Shown piece by piece: positions 1-7,672 of a stretch of DNA of 64,000 nt (position 1 is its first letter; the number at the start of each line of letters is the position of its first letter). The stretch covers positions 9,449,001-9,513,000 of the forward strand of contig NZ_CP122458.1 in assembly GCF_032598905.1 (NCBI RefSeq), in the 5' to 3' direction. Under the pieces are notes generated by a model that worked only from the letters and a program-made list of their open reading frames with translations, was not told where the DNA came from and did no database searches. Position numbers and translations under genes: made by a program. Source of the DNA: Streptomyces sp. 11x1. GTDB lineage: Bacteria > Actinomycetota > Actinomycetes > Streptomycetales > Streptomycetaceae.

Positions 1-57
1 CCGGGTGTAGTGGGGCAGTCGCTCGCTGCGCTGCCAGTCGGTGATCCAGTGTTTCAT
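1..57 (-). CDS. PEP-utilising enzyme, N-terminal 19 residues (partial)
   Basis: Only the first 19 codons lie in the window; the gene runs off the left edge. The peptide begins MKHWITDW and continues to an LPHYTR stretch, which resembles the start of large actinobacterial proteins carrying a phosphohistidine/PEP-utilising mobile domain. That match is from memory of the family and rests on few residues. It starts 32 bp after the stop of the SDR gene on the same strand, so it is probably the third gene of the Rieske-SDR operon. If correct, the island has two PEP-dependent phosphotransfer enzymes, the other being the PPDK-like gene at 11798-14407. Confidence 0.5.
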   Translation of the reverse strand, partial: MKHWITDWQRSERLPHYTR

Positions 58-89
58 GGCGAGGGGGTTCCCTCCGTCCGCTCCGGCGC

Positions 90-881
90 TCACCACTGCG
101 CCGTTCCGCCGTCGACGCTGATCAGCGTGCCCGTGATGCCCGCGCCGGCGTCGCTCGCGAGCAGCGAGGCGACGCTCGCGATCTGTTCCACGGTGGTGAT
201 CTTCTTGGTAGCGGCGTGCTCGGCGAACCGGGCCAGCCACTCCTCGTACGAGATGCCCTCGGCCTCGGCCGCGGCAGGCCCGGCGGCCCGCATCAGGTCG
301 GTGTCGACGGCGCCGGGGCAGATCGCGTTGCAGGTGATGCCCATGGTGCCGTACTCGAAGGCGGTCGCCTTGGTCAGACCGTGGATGGCGTGCTTGTTGG
401 TGATGTAGTGGCTGATCGCGGGCTTGTTGGCCTGCTTGCCCTCGACCGAGGAGATGTTGATGACCCGGCCCCAGCCACCTTCCAGCATGGGCCTCAGCGC
501 ACGGCGGGTGCCGTAGAAGTAGGCGTTCAGATTGAGGTCGAGCGCTTTGTGCCACGCCTCGTCACTCAGCTCGTGGACCGGGGCGAAGCCCTCGGTGCCT
601 CCGACGTTGTTGACCATGACGTCCAGTCGACCGAAGCGCTCGACCGTCCAGTCGACCAGCGCCTCGATGTCCGACTGGCGGCTCGAGTCGCAGGCGTGGA
701 AGACGGCCTTGTCGCCGGCCTGGAGTTCTTCCAGGGCCTGCTTGCCCTTGATCTCGGAGCGGCCGCTGAGCACGACCGTGGCTCCGTCGGCCAGGAAGGC
801 CTCGGCGATGGCGCGGCCGATACTGCGCGTGCTGCCCGTGATCACCGCGACACGTCCGTCGAGGCTGCCCGTAGCCACCAT
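90..881 (-). CDS. SDR family NAD(P)-dependent oxidoreductase
   Basis: A 263-residue classical short-chain dehydrogenase. Visible are the cofactor motif GSTRSIG in the first strand-turn-helix, the NNVGG motif (the usual NNAG), the catalytic Ser in NISSVEG and the Y-x-x-x-K pair in YITNK. The C terminus (GTLISVDGG) is typical. The start at 881 is chosen because AGGAG sits about seven bases upstream; an in-frame ATG at 914 overlaps the stop of the Rieske gene as ATGA and would add 11 residues. The family oxidises or reduces hydroxyl/keto groups, often on acyl-CoA or ring diols. Next to a Rieske oxygenase, dehydrogenation of a hydroxylated product is a reasonable inference. Confidence 0.88.
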   Translation of the reverse strand: MVATGSLDGRVAVITGSTRSIGRAIAEAFLADGATVVLSGRSEIKGKQALEELQAGDKAVFHACDSSRQSDIEALVDWTVERFGRLDVMVNNVGGTEGFAPVHELSDEAWHKALDLNLNAYFYGTRRALRPMLEGGWGRVINISSVEGKQANKPAISHYITNKHAIHGLTKATAFEYGTMGITCNAICPGAVDTDLMRAAGPAAAEAEGISYEEWLARFAEHAATKKITTVEQIASVASLLASDAGAGITGTLISVDGGTAQW

Positions 882-910
882 GTTGTTCTCCTGCGGTTTC
901 TGAGGGTTCG

Positions 911-2176
911 TCATCTGGACGCTTCGTCCAGGAGGCGGTGGATGGTGCGGTGGAAGTGCTGCAGTCCGGGTTCGTTGCGTCCGAAGACGAAGTCGGTCCC
1001 GGCGAGGGCCTTCAGCCCCCGTTGGACTCCGTAGGTGGTCGCGTAGTCCTCGTCGCGGACCACCTCGTAGAACCACTCGCCGAACTGGTCGGCGGCGTGG
1101 CGCTCCTCCTCGGTGACGGCCGGTTCGCGCAGCAGGATGATCTGCTGGGTGACTGATTCCGTGGCCGTACGGGGGATCACGATGGAGACGGCGATCTTGT
1201 TGCGCCAGGTGCCGGCGATGGCCAGGCCGGGGAAGAGCCAGTAGATGGCTCCGACGATGTCGCCGGGGTCACGCTTGTCCGCGGGCAGGTCCACCAAGTC
1301 GGCGACGGGCCGCAGGGCCGCCGCGAGACGCTGGTGGGGCCCCCAGGTGTCGTGGGCCATCATGTTGGAGAAGTTCGTCTCGAAGACCGTCTTCGTGTGC
1401 AGCGAGGCGAAGTGGTACGTCTCCAGGTACCCGTCCAGGGTGACCTTCCAGTTCGGGCTGGTCAGCTCCCGGGTCGCGTAGTGGTGGCAGTCCGCGAAGC
1501 GGAGCCCCTCCAGCAGTGGCTGCAGATCTCCCAGCCAGGCGTCCAGGTCGTGCTCGGCGTTCGGATCGAGCGATACGAAGACGATGCCGGCGCGCTCACC
1601 GACGGGGAGCTGGATCAGGCCGCGCTTCTCGCGTGGTACGTCGCCGAAGGTCTTCTCGGCGTACACGCCGCGCAGTTCCCCCGACAGGTCGTAGGACCAG
1701 GCGTGGTACGGGCAGGTGATCCGCTTCGCCACGCCGCAGCCCGGCTCGACCAGCTCGGCGCCACGGTGCCGGCAGGCGTTGATCATCGCGTGGACTGCGC
1801 CCTGGCGGTCCCGCGTGATCAGGATGGGGATGCCGAGCACGTCCAGTGCCTTGTAGGTCCCGGGCTTGGGGAGCTCGGACGACATGGCGAGCGGCAGCGG
1901 GACGCTCCGGTGGACGGCGTCCATCTCACGCAGCCAGCGGTCGACGTCGAGGTAGTTGTCGACGGGTTCCGTCCACTGCTCCTCGGCCTCATGCGTCGTG
2001 TTGTTCCGGTAGTGCTCGATGACACGCTCGGCAAGGTCGGCCGCATCCTGCCGCATCGCCTTGCCCGCGTCATCGCTGGAGCGGTCCTGGCCGATCCATG
2101 AGTGGTATTCCGGGGCGGGGGGCGGCAAGGGGCGCTCGTCGCCTGCCGCTCGGGTCTCCGGTGAGATCTGGACCAC
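911..2176 (-). CDS. Rieske [2Fe-2S] aromatic ring-hydroxylating oxygenase, alpha subunit
   Basis: A 421-residue oxygenase. The N-terminal half carries the Rieske cluster ligands C135-x-H137 and C155-x2-H158. The C-terminal half has the mononuclear iron site pattern D248...E252...H255...H260 in the stretch DGYLETYHFASLH. These enzymes insert O2 into aromatic rings, methyl groups or quaternary amines and need a separate reductase, which is not seen here. The start is GTG at 2176 with GAGGA just upstream. The gene overlaps an in-frame upstream ATG of the SDR (ATGA), so the two are probably co-transcribed. A candidate operator (2257-2281) lies about 80 bp upstream. The substrate cannot be read from the sequence. 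Confidence 0.9.
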   Translation of the reverse strand: MVQISPETRAAGDERPLPPPAPEYHSWIGQDRSSDDAGKAMRQDAADLAERVIEHYRNNTTHEAEEQWTEPVDNYLDVDRWLREMDAVHRSVPLPLAMSSELPKPGTYKALDVLGIPILITRDRQGAVHAMINACRHRGAELVEPGCGVAKRITCPYHAWSYDLSGELRGVYAEKTFGDVPREKRGLIQLPVGERAGIVFVSLDPNAEHDLDAWLGDLQPLLEGLRFADCHHYATRELTSPNWKVTLDGYLETYHFASLHTKTVFETNFSNMMAHDTWGPHQRLAAALRPVADLVDLPADKRDPGDIVGAIYWLFPGLAIAGTWRNKIAVSIVIPRTATESVTQQIILLREPAVTEEERHAADQFGEWFYEVVRDEDYATTYGVQRGLKALAGTDFVFGRNEPGLQHFHRTIHRLLDEASR

Positions 2177-2256
2177 GATGTCCTCAATCCTCCCAGTCGC
2201 GAGCTGGTGAAGGGTGCCTGTGCTTCAGCTCCGCTGTGACCGCCACAACAACAGGA

Positions 2257-2281
2257 GTTAGTGTTGTGTGTCAATAGAAAG
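2257..2281 (+). promoter_or_regulatory. Candidate operator, GTTAGTG-N11-TAGAAAG (copy C)
   Basis: It lies between the divergent Rieske (-) and VOC (+) genes. It shares half-site positions and the exact 11-nt spacing with copies at 2991, 7607 and 16013. The 12 bases CAATAGAAAGTC (2272-2283) are identical to those of the copy before E1 alpha. This is the least symmetric copy. Which regulator binds is unknown; the TetR at 7673 is the first candidate. Confidence 0.45.
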
Positions 2282-2469
2282 TCGCGAAGTTTGGATGTGC
2301 GGCATTGCGCAGGTCACCTTCGCTTTCCGTTGCGAGGGTAACCGCCGCTCAGGTCGATCTTTCTGGGGATCGGCTCCAGCTGAAGGGTGGGTGCGGGTGG
2401 TGAGTGGGCGGAAGGGGTCCAGTGGTCGATGAGATGGCCGAGCCGGCTCGGGTGGCCCGAGAAGTGGCG

Positions 2470-2976
2470 ATGACCCAGCCCTTCGAGGTCGGTGTCGTGG
2501 TGCGCGACCTGGAGGTGTCGGAGCGCTTCTATCGCGAGGTGCTCGGCTGCGTTCCGGTGCACCGCTCGCACATCCCGGACACCATCGGCGGCCCGGCCGG
2601 ATTGGGTGGGCCCCTGTCGGTCGTCTGGCTTCAGGTGCCGTCCGGGGGCCGGATCAAGCTGATACGACTTCAGGCGGATGCGGATGCGGATGCGGATGCG
2701 GATGCTGAGGCGCGGCCGTGCGCCGCACCGCTGGCCGCACGCCGCGGCTTGTCCTATGTCACCTTTCACTTCGACGACATCGTGCCGGTCGTCGCCGCCC
2801 TGTCGGCCGCCGGCGCCCGGCCGCTGTCGTCCCCGGTCGTCGTGGTGGCGCGGGACCGGCGGATCAGCTTCTGGGCGGATCCGGAGGGCAACGTCCTCGA
2901 ACTGGTGGACCGGCGAGGCGGTGACCAGGAGACCCGTTGGACCCGGCCCATAGTAATTAGAGAACCTCTTCAGTAA
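2470..2976 (+). CDS. VOC (glyoxalase/dioxygenase-fold) family protein
   Basis: About 168 residues covering two beta-alpha-beta-beta-beta modules. FEVGVVVRDLEVSERFYREVLG opens the first module. VTFHFDD and FWADPEGNVLELVD in the second supply the usual His and Glu metal ligands. The family includes glyoxalases, extradiol dioxygenases and epimerases, so no reaction is assigned. The start is uncertain: ATG 2470 fits the domain boundary, while ATG 2434 or GTG 2404 would add residues without homology. An (Ala-Asp)5 run encoded by a hexanucleotide repeat sits in the loop between modules. It is divergent from the Rieske gene and precedes the dehydrogenase operon, so it probably acts in the same pathway. 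Confidence 0.75.
   Translation: MTQPFEVGVVVRDLEVSERFYREVLGCVPVHRSHIPDTIGGPAGLGGPLSVVWLQVPSGGRIKLIRLQADADADADADAEARPCAAPLAARRGLSYVTFHFDDIVPVVAALSAAGARPLSSPVVVVARDRRISFWADPEGNVLELVDRRGGDQETRWTRPIVIREPLQ
2674..2703 (+). repeat. Hexanucleotide tandem repeat (GCGGAT)x5
   Basis: Five perfect copies of GCGGAT lie inside the VOC gene and encode five Ala-Asp pairs, followed by Ala-Glu. Copy-number change in steps of six would keep the frame and only lengthen or shorten an acidic loop. Confidence 0.9.
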
Positions 2977-2990
2977 GGTGCGCCCTGCTG

Positions 2991-3015
2991 GTTACTGTAG
3001 ACCGGCAATAGAAAG
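2991..3015 (+). promoter_or_regulatory. Candidate operator, GTTACTG-N11-TAGAAAG (copy A)
   Basis: It sits 44 bp before the ATG of E1 alpha. The left half-site GTTACTG is identical to copy B (7607). The right half is identical to copy C (2257). The spacer is 11 nt in all four copies. Its position in the 5' region of the dehydrogenase operon fits a repressor site. Confidence 0.5.
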
Positions 3016-3058
3016 TCCGATCGGTTGGAAACCTCGCAACGGGGCGAAGGGGCGGACG

Positions 3059-4069
3059 ATGGTTCAAAAGGCACCGCGGAAGTCGGCCGCGAAGACCACA
3101 CACCCAGCATCCGCGCAGGTCATCAAGGACCTGCACGAACGCATGGTGCGCATCAGGCTGTTCGAGACCGAGGCGGGAAAACTTATGGAGGCCGGGAAGC
3201 TGCCCGGCTTCCTGCACCTCTACGTCGGCCAGGAAGCCGTGGCCGCAGGCGTGATGGCGGCTCTGCGCGACGACGACCAGATCACCTCCACCCACCGAGG
3301 CCACGGGCACGCCGTGGCCAAGGGCGTCGGCTTCCGCGAGATGTACTCCGAGCTGTACGGCCGGGTCACCGGCGCCTGCCTCGGCCGCGGCGGGAGCATG
3401 CACATCAACGACCTCACCCGCGGCATGCTAGGCGCCAACGGCATCGTCGGGGCCGGCGTCCCGATCGCCGTCGGCGCGGCCTTCGCCGCCCGGTACAAGG
3501 GCGAGGACAACATCGCGGTGACCTTCTTCGGGGACGGCGCCACCAACATCGGCGCCTGGCACGAGGGCGCCAACATGGCCGCGATCCTGGACCTGCCCGT
3601 GGTCTTCGTCTGCGAGAACAACGGCTACGCGGAGTTCACCCCGCAGTCCGCTCACATGCTGATCACCGACGTCGCGGACCGGGCCGCCGCCTACGGCATG
3701 CCGAGCGTGATCGTCGACGGCATGGACGCCGTCGCCGTCCACCGGGCCGCCACCGAGGCCGTCGAACGGGCCCGGTCCGGCGCGGGCCCGATGATGATCG
3801 AGGCCAAGACCTACCGCTACTTCGACCACCAGGGCGTCAAGGGCCTGCGGCACCCCTACCGCTCGGACGAGGAGGTCGCCGAGTGGAAGTCGCGCGACCC
3901 CATCGACCTGATCGAGGCCCGGGCCGTCGCCGACGGCACCGCCACCCGTGCGGAGCTGGACGAGGTGTGGCAGCGCACGCGCGACGAGATCGCCGAGGCC
4001 ATCGTGTACGCCGAGTCGAGTCCGCTGCCCGACCCCGCCGACATGCTCCTCAACGTCTATTCGGGATGA
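3059..4069 (+). CDS. Thiamine-diphosphate-dependent 2-oxoacid (acetoin/pyruvate-type) dehydrogenase E1 alpha
   Basis: A 336-residue E1 alpha of the heterotetrameric type. The TPP motif starts at GDGATNIG and ends at the ENN about 26 residues later; the LYVGQEAVAAG and GRGGSMH stretches are typical of the family. It binds TPP with E1 beta and decarboxylates a 2-oxo acid (or cleaves acetoin), passing the acyl group to the E2 lipoyl arm. The start at 3059 has AAGGGG about six bases upstream and drops an unconserved 27-residue extension. Its stop overlaps the E1 beta start (ATGA), so the three genes form one operon. Which oxo acid is used is not visible. Confidence 0.9.
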   Translation: MVQKAPRKSAAKTTHPASAQVIKDLHERMVRIRLFETEAGKLMEAGKLPGFLHLYVGQEAVAAGVMAALRDDDQITSTHRGHGHAVAKGVGFREMYSELYGRVTGACLGRGGSMHINDLTRGMLGANGIVGAGVPIAVGAAFAARYKGEDNIAVTFFGDGATNIGAWHEGANMAAILDLPVVFVCENNGYAEFTPQSAHMLITDVADRAAAYGMPSVIVDGMDAVAVHRAATEAVERARSGAGPMMIEAKTYRYFDHQGVKGLRHPYRSDEEVAEWKSRDPIDLIEARAVADGTATRAELDEVWQRTRDEIAEAIVYAESSPLPDPADMLLNVYSG

Positions 4070-5100
4070 CCGCCATGACCCTCACCACCGAAGCACCGGC
4101 CGGCGTCCCGGTCGCAGCCGCCCGCAGACTGTCCTACGTCAAGGCCTTCAACGAAGGCCTCGCGCAGGTCATGCGCGAGGACGAGAACGTCTTCGTCGCC
4201 GGCGAGGACGTGGCCGGATACGGCGGCGTGTTCCGCATGTTCGACAACCTGCTCGACGAGTTCGGCCCCCGCCGCATGATCGACACCCCGATCTCCGAAG
4301 CCGCCCTGGTCGGCCTGGGGGTGGGCGCCGCCGCCCGGGGTCTGCGCCCCGTCGTCGACCTGATGTTCATGGACTTCATCGGCGTCTGCCTCGACCAGAT
4401 CGTCAACCAGGCAGCCAAGATGAAGTACATGTTCGGCGGCGGGTTGTCCGTGCCGCTGACCATCACCACCGCCTCCGGCGCCGGCCTCGGTGCCGCCGCA
4501 CAGCACAGCCAGAGCCTGGAGGCCTGGCTGGCCCACGTGCCCGGCCTCAAGGTGGTCATGCCGAGTGACGCCTACACCGCCAAAGGCCTGACCGTCTCGG
4601 CCATCCGGGACGACAACCCGGTCGTCGTCATGCTCAACAAGGTCCTGCTCGGCAGCACCAGCGAAGTGCCCGAGGAGATCTACGGCATCCCGCTGGGCCA
4701 GGCGCACACCGCGCGACAGGGCTCCGACGTCACCGTGATCGCTCTCGGCCGCATGGTGGGGGAGGCCCTCGCGGCCGCCGACGAACTCGCCGCCGAGGGC
4801 GTGGAGATCGAGGTGATCGACCCCCGCACCGTGCAGCCCCTGGACACCGAGACGATGTTCGCCTCCGTCCGCCGCACCAACCGGGTGCTCGTGGTGCACG
4901 AGGCCGTCACCTTCGGGGGCCTCGGAGCGGAGATCGCCGCCCAGATCCAGGACGTCGTCTTCGACTATCTGGACGCGCCGGTCCTGCGCATCGGCGCCCC
5001 CTTCTCCCCGGTTCCCTTCTCACCGGTCCTGGAGAAGGCGTACGTGCCCGATCGCGCCCGTATCGCCCAGGGCTGCCGGCGTCTCCTCGAAAGGTCGTGA
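4066..5100 (+). CDS. 2-oxoacid/acetoin dehydrogenase E1 beta
   Basis: A 344-residue transketolase-type subunit: a Pyr domain (FNEGLAQVMREDENVFVAGEDVAGYGG) followed by a C-terminal domain (VIDPRTVQPLD, VVHEAVTFGG). The sequence RMIDTPISEAALVGLGVG is the conserved cofactor and interface region. The start is ATG 4066, overlapping the E1 alpha stop as ATGA; ATG 4075 is a possible alternative. It assembles with E1 alpha into an alpha2-beta2 decarboxylase. Its stop overlaps the GTG start of E2, which suggests translational coupling through the whole operon. Confidence 0.92.
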   Translation: MTAMTLTTEAPAGVPVAAARRLSYVKAFNEGLAQVMREDENVFVAGEDVAGYGGVFRMFDNLLDEFGPRRMIDTPISEAALVGLGVGAAARGLRPVVDLMFMDFIGVCLDQIVNQAAKMKYMFGGGLSVPLTITTASGAGLGAAAQHSQSLEAWLAHVPGLKVVMPSDAYTAKGLTVSAIRDDNPVVVMLNKVLLGSTSEVPEEIYGIPLGQAHTARQGSDVTVIALGRMVGEALAAADELAAEGVEIEVIDPRTVQPLDTETMFASVRRTNRVLVVHEAVTFGGLGAEIAAQIQDVVFDYLDAPVLRIGAPFSPVPFSPVLEKAYVPDRARIAQGCRRLLERS

Positions 5101-6557
5101 CGGACGTGGCGGTCGAGGTTCTGCTGCCGAAGATCGGCCTGACCATGCAGGAAGGCACGATCGACGAATGGCTGGTGGCCACCGGCGCGGCCGTCGCGGA
5201 GGGCGACGCACTGCTGCGGCTGGCCACCGACAAGGTCGACGTGGACGTCGAGGCGGAGGCCGGGGGACTGTTCCACCCGGTGGTCCCGGCCGGGACCACC
5301 GTCCCCGCCGGAGCCCTCATCGGCTGGCTGCTCGCCGAGGGCGAGCAGCCACCGGACCCGGGGGGTACGCCGATGACTCCCGGGTCCGGATCCGGCGCAG
5401 GTGTGGCGGTCGTGCCCGCCCTGGACGGCGGCGCGGCAACGACCCTCGTGCCCGCTCCCGCCGGCGGTGCGGCTCGGGCCGTCCAGTCGGCGCTCACCGG
5501 CACCGCCGCGGCCCTCGACGCCGGGGTGCCCTCCGCCAACGGCACCGGCGACCGGCTGCCGTCCTCACCGAACGCTCGAAGGGTCGCCGCCGACGCCGAC
5601 GTGGACCTCACCGCCGTACGCGGTACGGGGCCGGGCGGCCGGATCGTCTCCGAGGACGTGGAGGAGTTCCTCACCGCCCTCGCCGACGACCTCGTCACGT
5701 CGGCCGCGCCGGTCGGCGCCCCTTCCTCGCCCCTGGTCCGCAAGCTCGCCAAGGAGCGGGGCATCGACCTCTCCGAGGTGAACGGCACCGGCCTCGGCGG
5801 CCGGGTCCGCCGCTCCGACCTCGACGCCGTCGCTCCCGCGCCTGCTCGCCGGAACGCGGTCCCCCGGCCCGGCGACGTCATTCCCCTCACCGGGATGCGC
5901 GGCACCATCGCGCGCAGGATGCACGCCAGCCTCCAGGAGATGGCGCAGCTGACGCACGGCTACGAGGTGCGGATGGACGCCGTGGTGTCCCTGCGGGAGC
6001 GGCTCAGACAGGAGTGGGCCGACAGCGACCTGCCGGTGCCCAGCCTCAACGACTTCCTGCTGAAGGCCGCCGCCCTGGCCCTGCGTGAGCACCCGCTGCT
6101 CAACGCGACGGTGCGGGAGGACGGCATCCATCTGCTCGACGGCATCCACCTGGGCTTCGCGGTGGCCGTCCCGGGCGGCCTGATGGTGCCCGTGATCGAG
6201 GACGCGGTGACACTGCCGCTGCCCGAGATCGCGCGCCGGTCGAGGACTCTGGCCGAGGCCGCGCGCGAGGGGCGGATCTCCCCCGCCCAGCTGGAAGGGG
6301 CCACCTTCACCGTCACCTCCCTCGGCGGATACGGCGTGGACTTCTTCACCCCCGTGATCAACCCCGGCAATGTCGCGATCCTCGGGGTGGGCAGGCTCAG
6401 GGACGGCGTGGAGTGGGACGACGACCGGCCGCTGCGGACACGGGTGCTCACCCTGAGCCTCACCTTCGACCACCGTGCCGTCGACGGGGCTCCCGCCGCC
6501 GAGTATCTGCGCACGGTCGGTGAGTTGCTGCGCAAGCCGCTCCGTCTCCTGGTGTGA
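5097..6557 (+). CDS. Dihydrolipoamide acyltransferase E2 with two subunit-binding domains
   Basis: A 486-residue E2. The order is a lipoyl domain (residues about 4-80, lipoylated Lys46 in TDKVDVD), an Ala/Pro-rich linker, two peripheral-subunit-binding domains (about 156-192 with GTGPGGRI, and about 209-246 with GTGLGGRV) and a catalytic domain ending in the active-site motif FDHRAVDG (about 457). Most E2s have a single binding domain, so the tandem pair is unusual. The start GTG overlaps the E1 beta TGA. No dihydrolipoamide dehydrogenase (E3) gene follows, so the complex must borrow one from elsewhere. A 12-bp hairpin terminator at 6860 closes the operon. Confidence 0.92.
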   Translation: MTDVAVEVLLPKIGLTMQEGTIDEWLVATGAAVAEGDALLRLATDKVDVDVEAEAGGLFHPVVPAGTTVPAGALIGWLLAEGEQPPDPGGTPMTPGSGSGAGVAVVPALDGGAATTLVPAPAGGAARAVQSALTGTAAALDAGVPSANGTGDRLPSSPNARRVAADADVDLTAVRGTGPGGRIVSEDVEEFLTALADDLVTSAAPVGAPSSPLVRKLAKERGIDLSEVNGTGLGGRVRRSDLDAVAPAPARRNAVPRPGDVIPLTGMRGTIARRMHASLQEMAQLTHGYEVRMDAVVSLRERLRQEWADSDLPVPSLNDFLLKAAALALREHPLLNATVREDGIHLLDGIHLGFAVAVPGGLMVPVIEDAVTLPLPEIARRSRTLAEAAREGRISPAQLEGATFTVTSLGGYGVDFFTPVINPGNVAILGVGRLRDGVEWDDDRPLRTRVLTLSLTFDHRAVDGAPAAEYLRTVGELLRKPLRLLV

Positions 6558-6859
6558 GCCGTCGGGGCGGGGTGGCTCGACCGCGGCCGTGGGAAGCCGA
6601 TGCGAGGACTGCGCACCGGGACCGCCTGTCGCGGTCGGTGCCCGCACGCGCGGGCGCACCACCCATGCCGAACACGATGCGGGGCCTCGCCGACGAGCGC
6701 AGTCACCCACTGGTCGGCCAGGCACGTTCCCGGCCTCCCGCTGATCGCGGGACGGCATCGCGGCCGATATGCCCACGCGCCGTTGCGCTGCTGTGCGCCC
6801 TGTGGCGAGGCGACGACTACAGTGCCGTGTCGTTGCCGTGACCCTGACTCCGTCCGGGC
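6558..6859. other. Intergenic stretch, no supported gene
   Basis: About 300 bp separate the E2 stop from the terminator. Short open frames exist on both strands, but none has a good ribosome binding site or a recognisable product. It probably forms a long 3' untranslated region of the dehydrogenase operon. Confidence 0.5.
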
Positions 6860-6895
6860 GAGAGGCCCCTCCCACTTGAGTGCGAGGGGCCTCTC
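6860..6895. terminator. Hairpin terminator between convergent operons
   Basis: A perfect 12-bp stem, GAGAGGCCCCTC paired with GAGGGGCCTCTC, with a 12-nt loop. It lies between the E2 gene (+) and the TetR gene ending at 6927 (-), so it can stop transcription from both sides. No long T-run follows, as is usual in Streptomyces. Confidence 0.8.
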
Positions 6896-6926
6896 CCCAT
6901 GCCCGCGCCCTTGCTGCGGACGCTCT

Positions 6927-7532
6927 CTAGGCGGTCGGGTCGGCGATGCGTTCTGCCAGCGCGGCGACCTCGCGGACGAACGAGCGGTGCCCCAGCGACC
7001 GGTAGACGTCGTCGCCCCGGACCTGTGAGATCGCCGCCGTCTCCAGGAGCGCCAGCAGGCCCAGGCCGATCACCGCCGCCTCGGCGTCGGAGACGGACTC
7101 GCGGGCCTTGCGGATCAACCGCATCACCTCCTGGAGCAGCTCGGCGCGGCTTTCCTGGCGCAGTGCCTCCGCGTCCTGGCTCATGCCGGCCGACGACACG
7201 AAGAACACGGTGGCGGCGGATCGGTGCTCGCCCATCCAGGCCAGCAGCACGGTGACCGCCGCCGCGATGTCCGAGCCGGGTTCGTGTGCCTCCGTGAGTG
7301 CCCGCAACTGCTCACGCAGCGCTGTGGCGAACGCCCGCATCCCCTCTGCCAGGACCTGGTCCTTGGAGGAGAAGTGGTAGTACACCGCTGCCGAGGTCAT
7401 CTCGGCGCGAGCGGCGATGTCGGCCACCGTCACCTCGTCGGGCGGCTGGGTGGCGAACAACTCGGTGGCTGCTTCGATCACCCACTGCTTGCGCGACGGA
7501 CGATGAGCGGCTCGGGTCCGGGAGGTCGTCAT
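6927..7532 (-). CDS. TetR family transcriptional regulator
   Basis: A 201-residue repressor-type protein. The N-terminal helix-turn-helix is clear (VTVADIAARAEMTSAAVYYHFSSKDQVL, about residues 35-62). The C-terminal ligand domain is not assignable to a known effector. It is divergent from the second TetR gene at 7673, and the 140-bp gap contains two inverted repeats and one copy of the shared operator. A role in controlling the flanking catabolic operons, probably with a CoA thioester or pathway intermediate as ligand, is inferred from position only. Confidence 0.9.
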   Translation of the reverse strand: MTTSRTRAAHRPSRKQWVIEAATELFATQPPDEVTVADIAARAEMTSAAVYYHFSSKDQVLAEGMRAFATALREQLRALTEAHEPGSDIAAAVTVLLAWMGEHRSAATVFFVSSAGMSQDAEALRQESRAELLQEVMRLIRKARESVSDAEAAVIGLGLLALLETAAISQVRGDDVYRSLGHRSFVREVAALAERIADPTA

Positions 7533-7545
7533 GGTGTCAAGTATG

Positions 7546-7565
7546 CCGGGATCCGAAGGTCCCGG
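7546..7565. promoter_or_regulatory. Inverted repeat near the TetR (-) start
   Basis: CCGGGA-TCCGAAGG-TCCCGG lies 14-33 bp upstream of the minus-strand TetR gene. The position and the 6-bp arms fit an autoregulatory operator, but GC-rich arms arise easily by chance in this genome. Confidence 0.3.
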
Positions 7566-7570
7566 AGCCC

Positions 7571-7590
7571 CATAATCAGCAGGAATTATG
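7571..7590. promoter_or_regulatory. AT-rich palindrome CATAAT-N8-ATTATG
   Basis: A perfect 6-bp inverted repeat in the TetR-TetR divergent region. AT-rich arms are rare in this sequence, which makes it a better operator candidate than its GC-rich neighbour at 7546. Confidence 0.4.
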
Positions 7591-7606
7591 TCAACCAGCG
7601 GTGCTA

Positions 7607-7631
7607 GTTACTGCATAGAATGGTCAGTACG
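7607..7631. promoter_or_regulatory. Candidate operator, GTTACTG-N11-CAGTACG (copy B)
   Basis: The most symmetric copy of the shared motif: TACTG (7609-7613) and CAGTA (7625-7629) are exact inverse complements 11 nt apart. It lies about 40 bp upstream of the TetR gene at 7673, which fits autoregulation by that protein. Confidence 0.5.
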
Positions 7632-7672
7632 CAGGGCCCACGGACGCGGGTTCACGGCAGTCGGCAGGGAGC

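Noticed and set aside
2674..2703. Phase-variation switch in the VOC gene
   Set aside because: The repeat unit is six bases, so slippage cannot change the reading frame.
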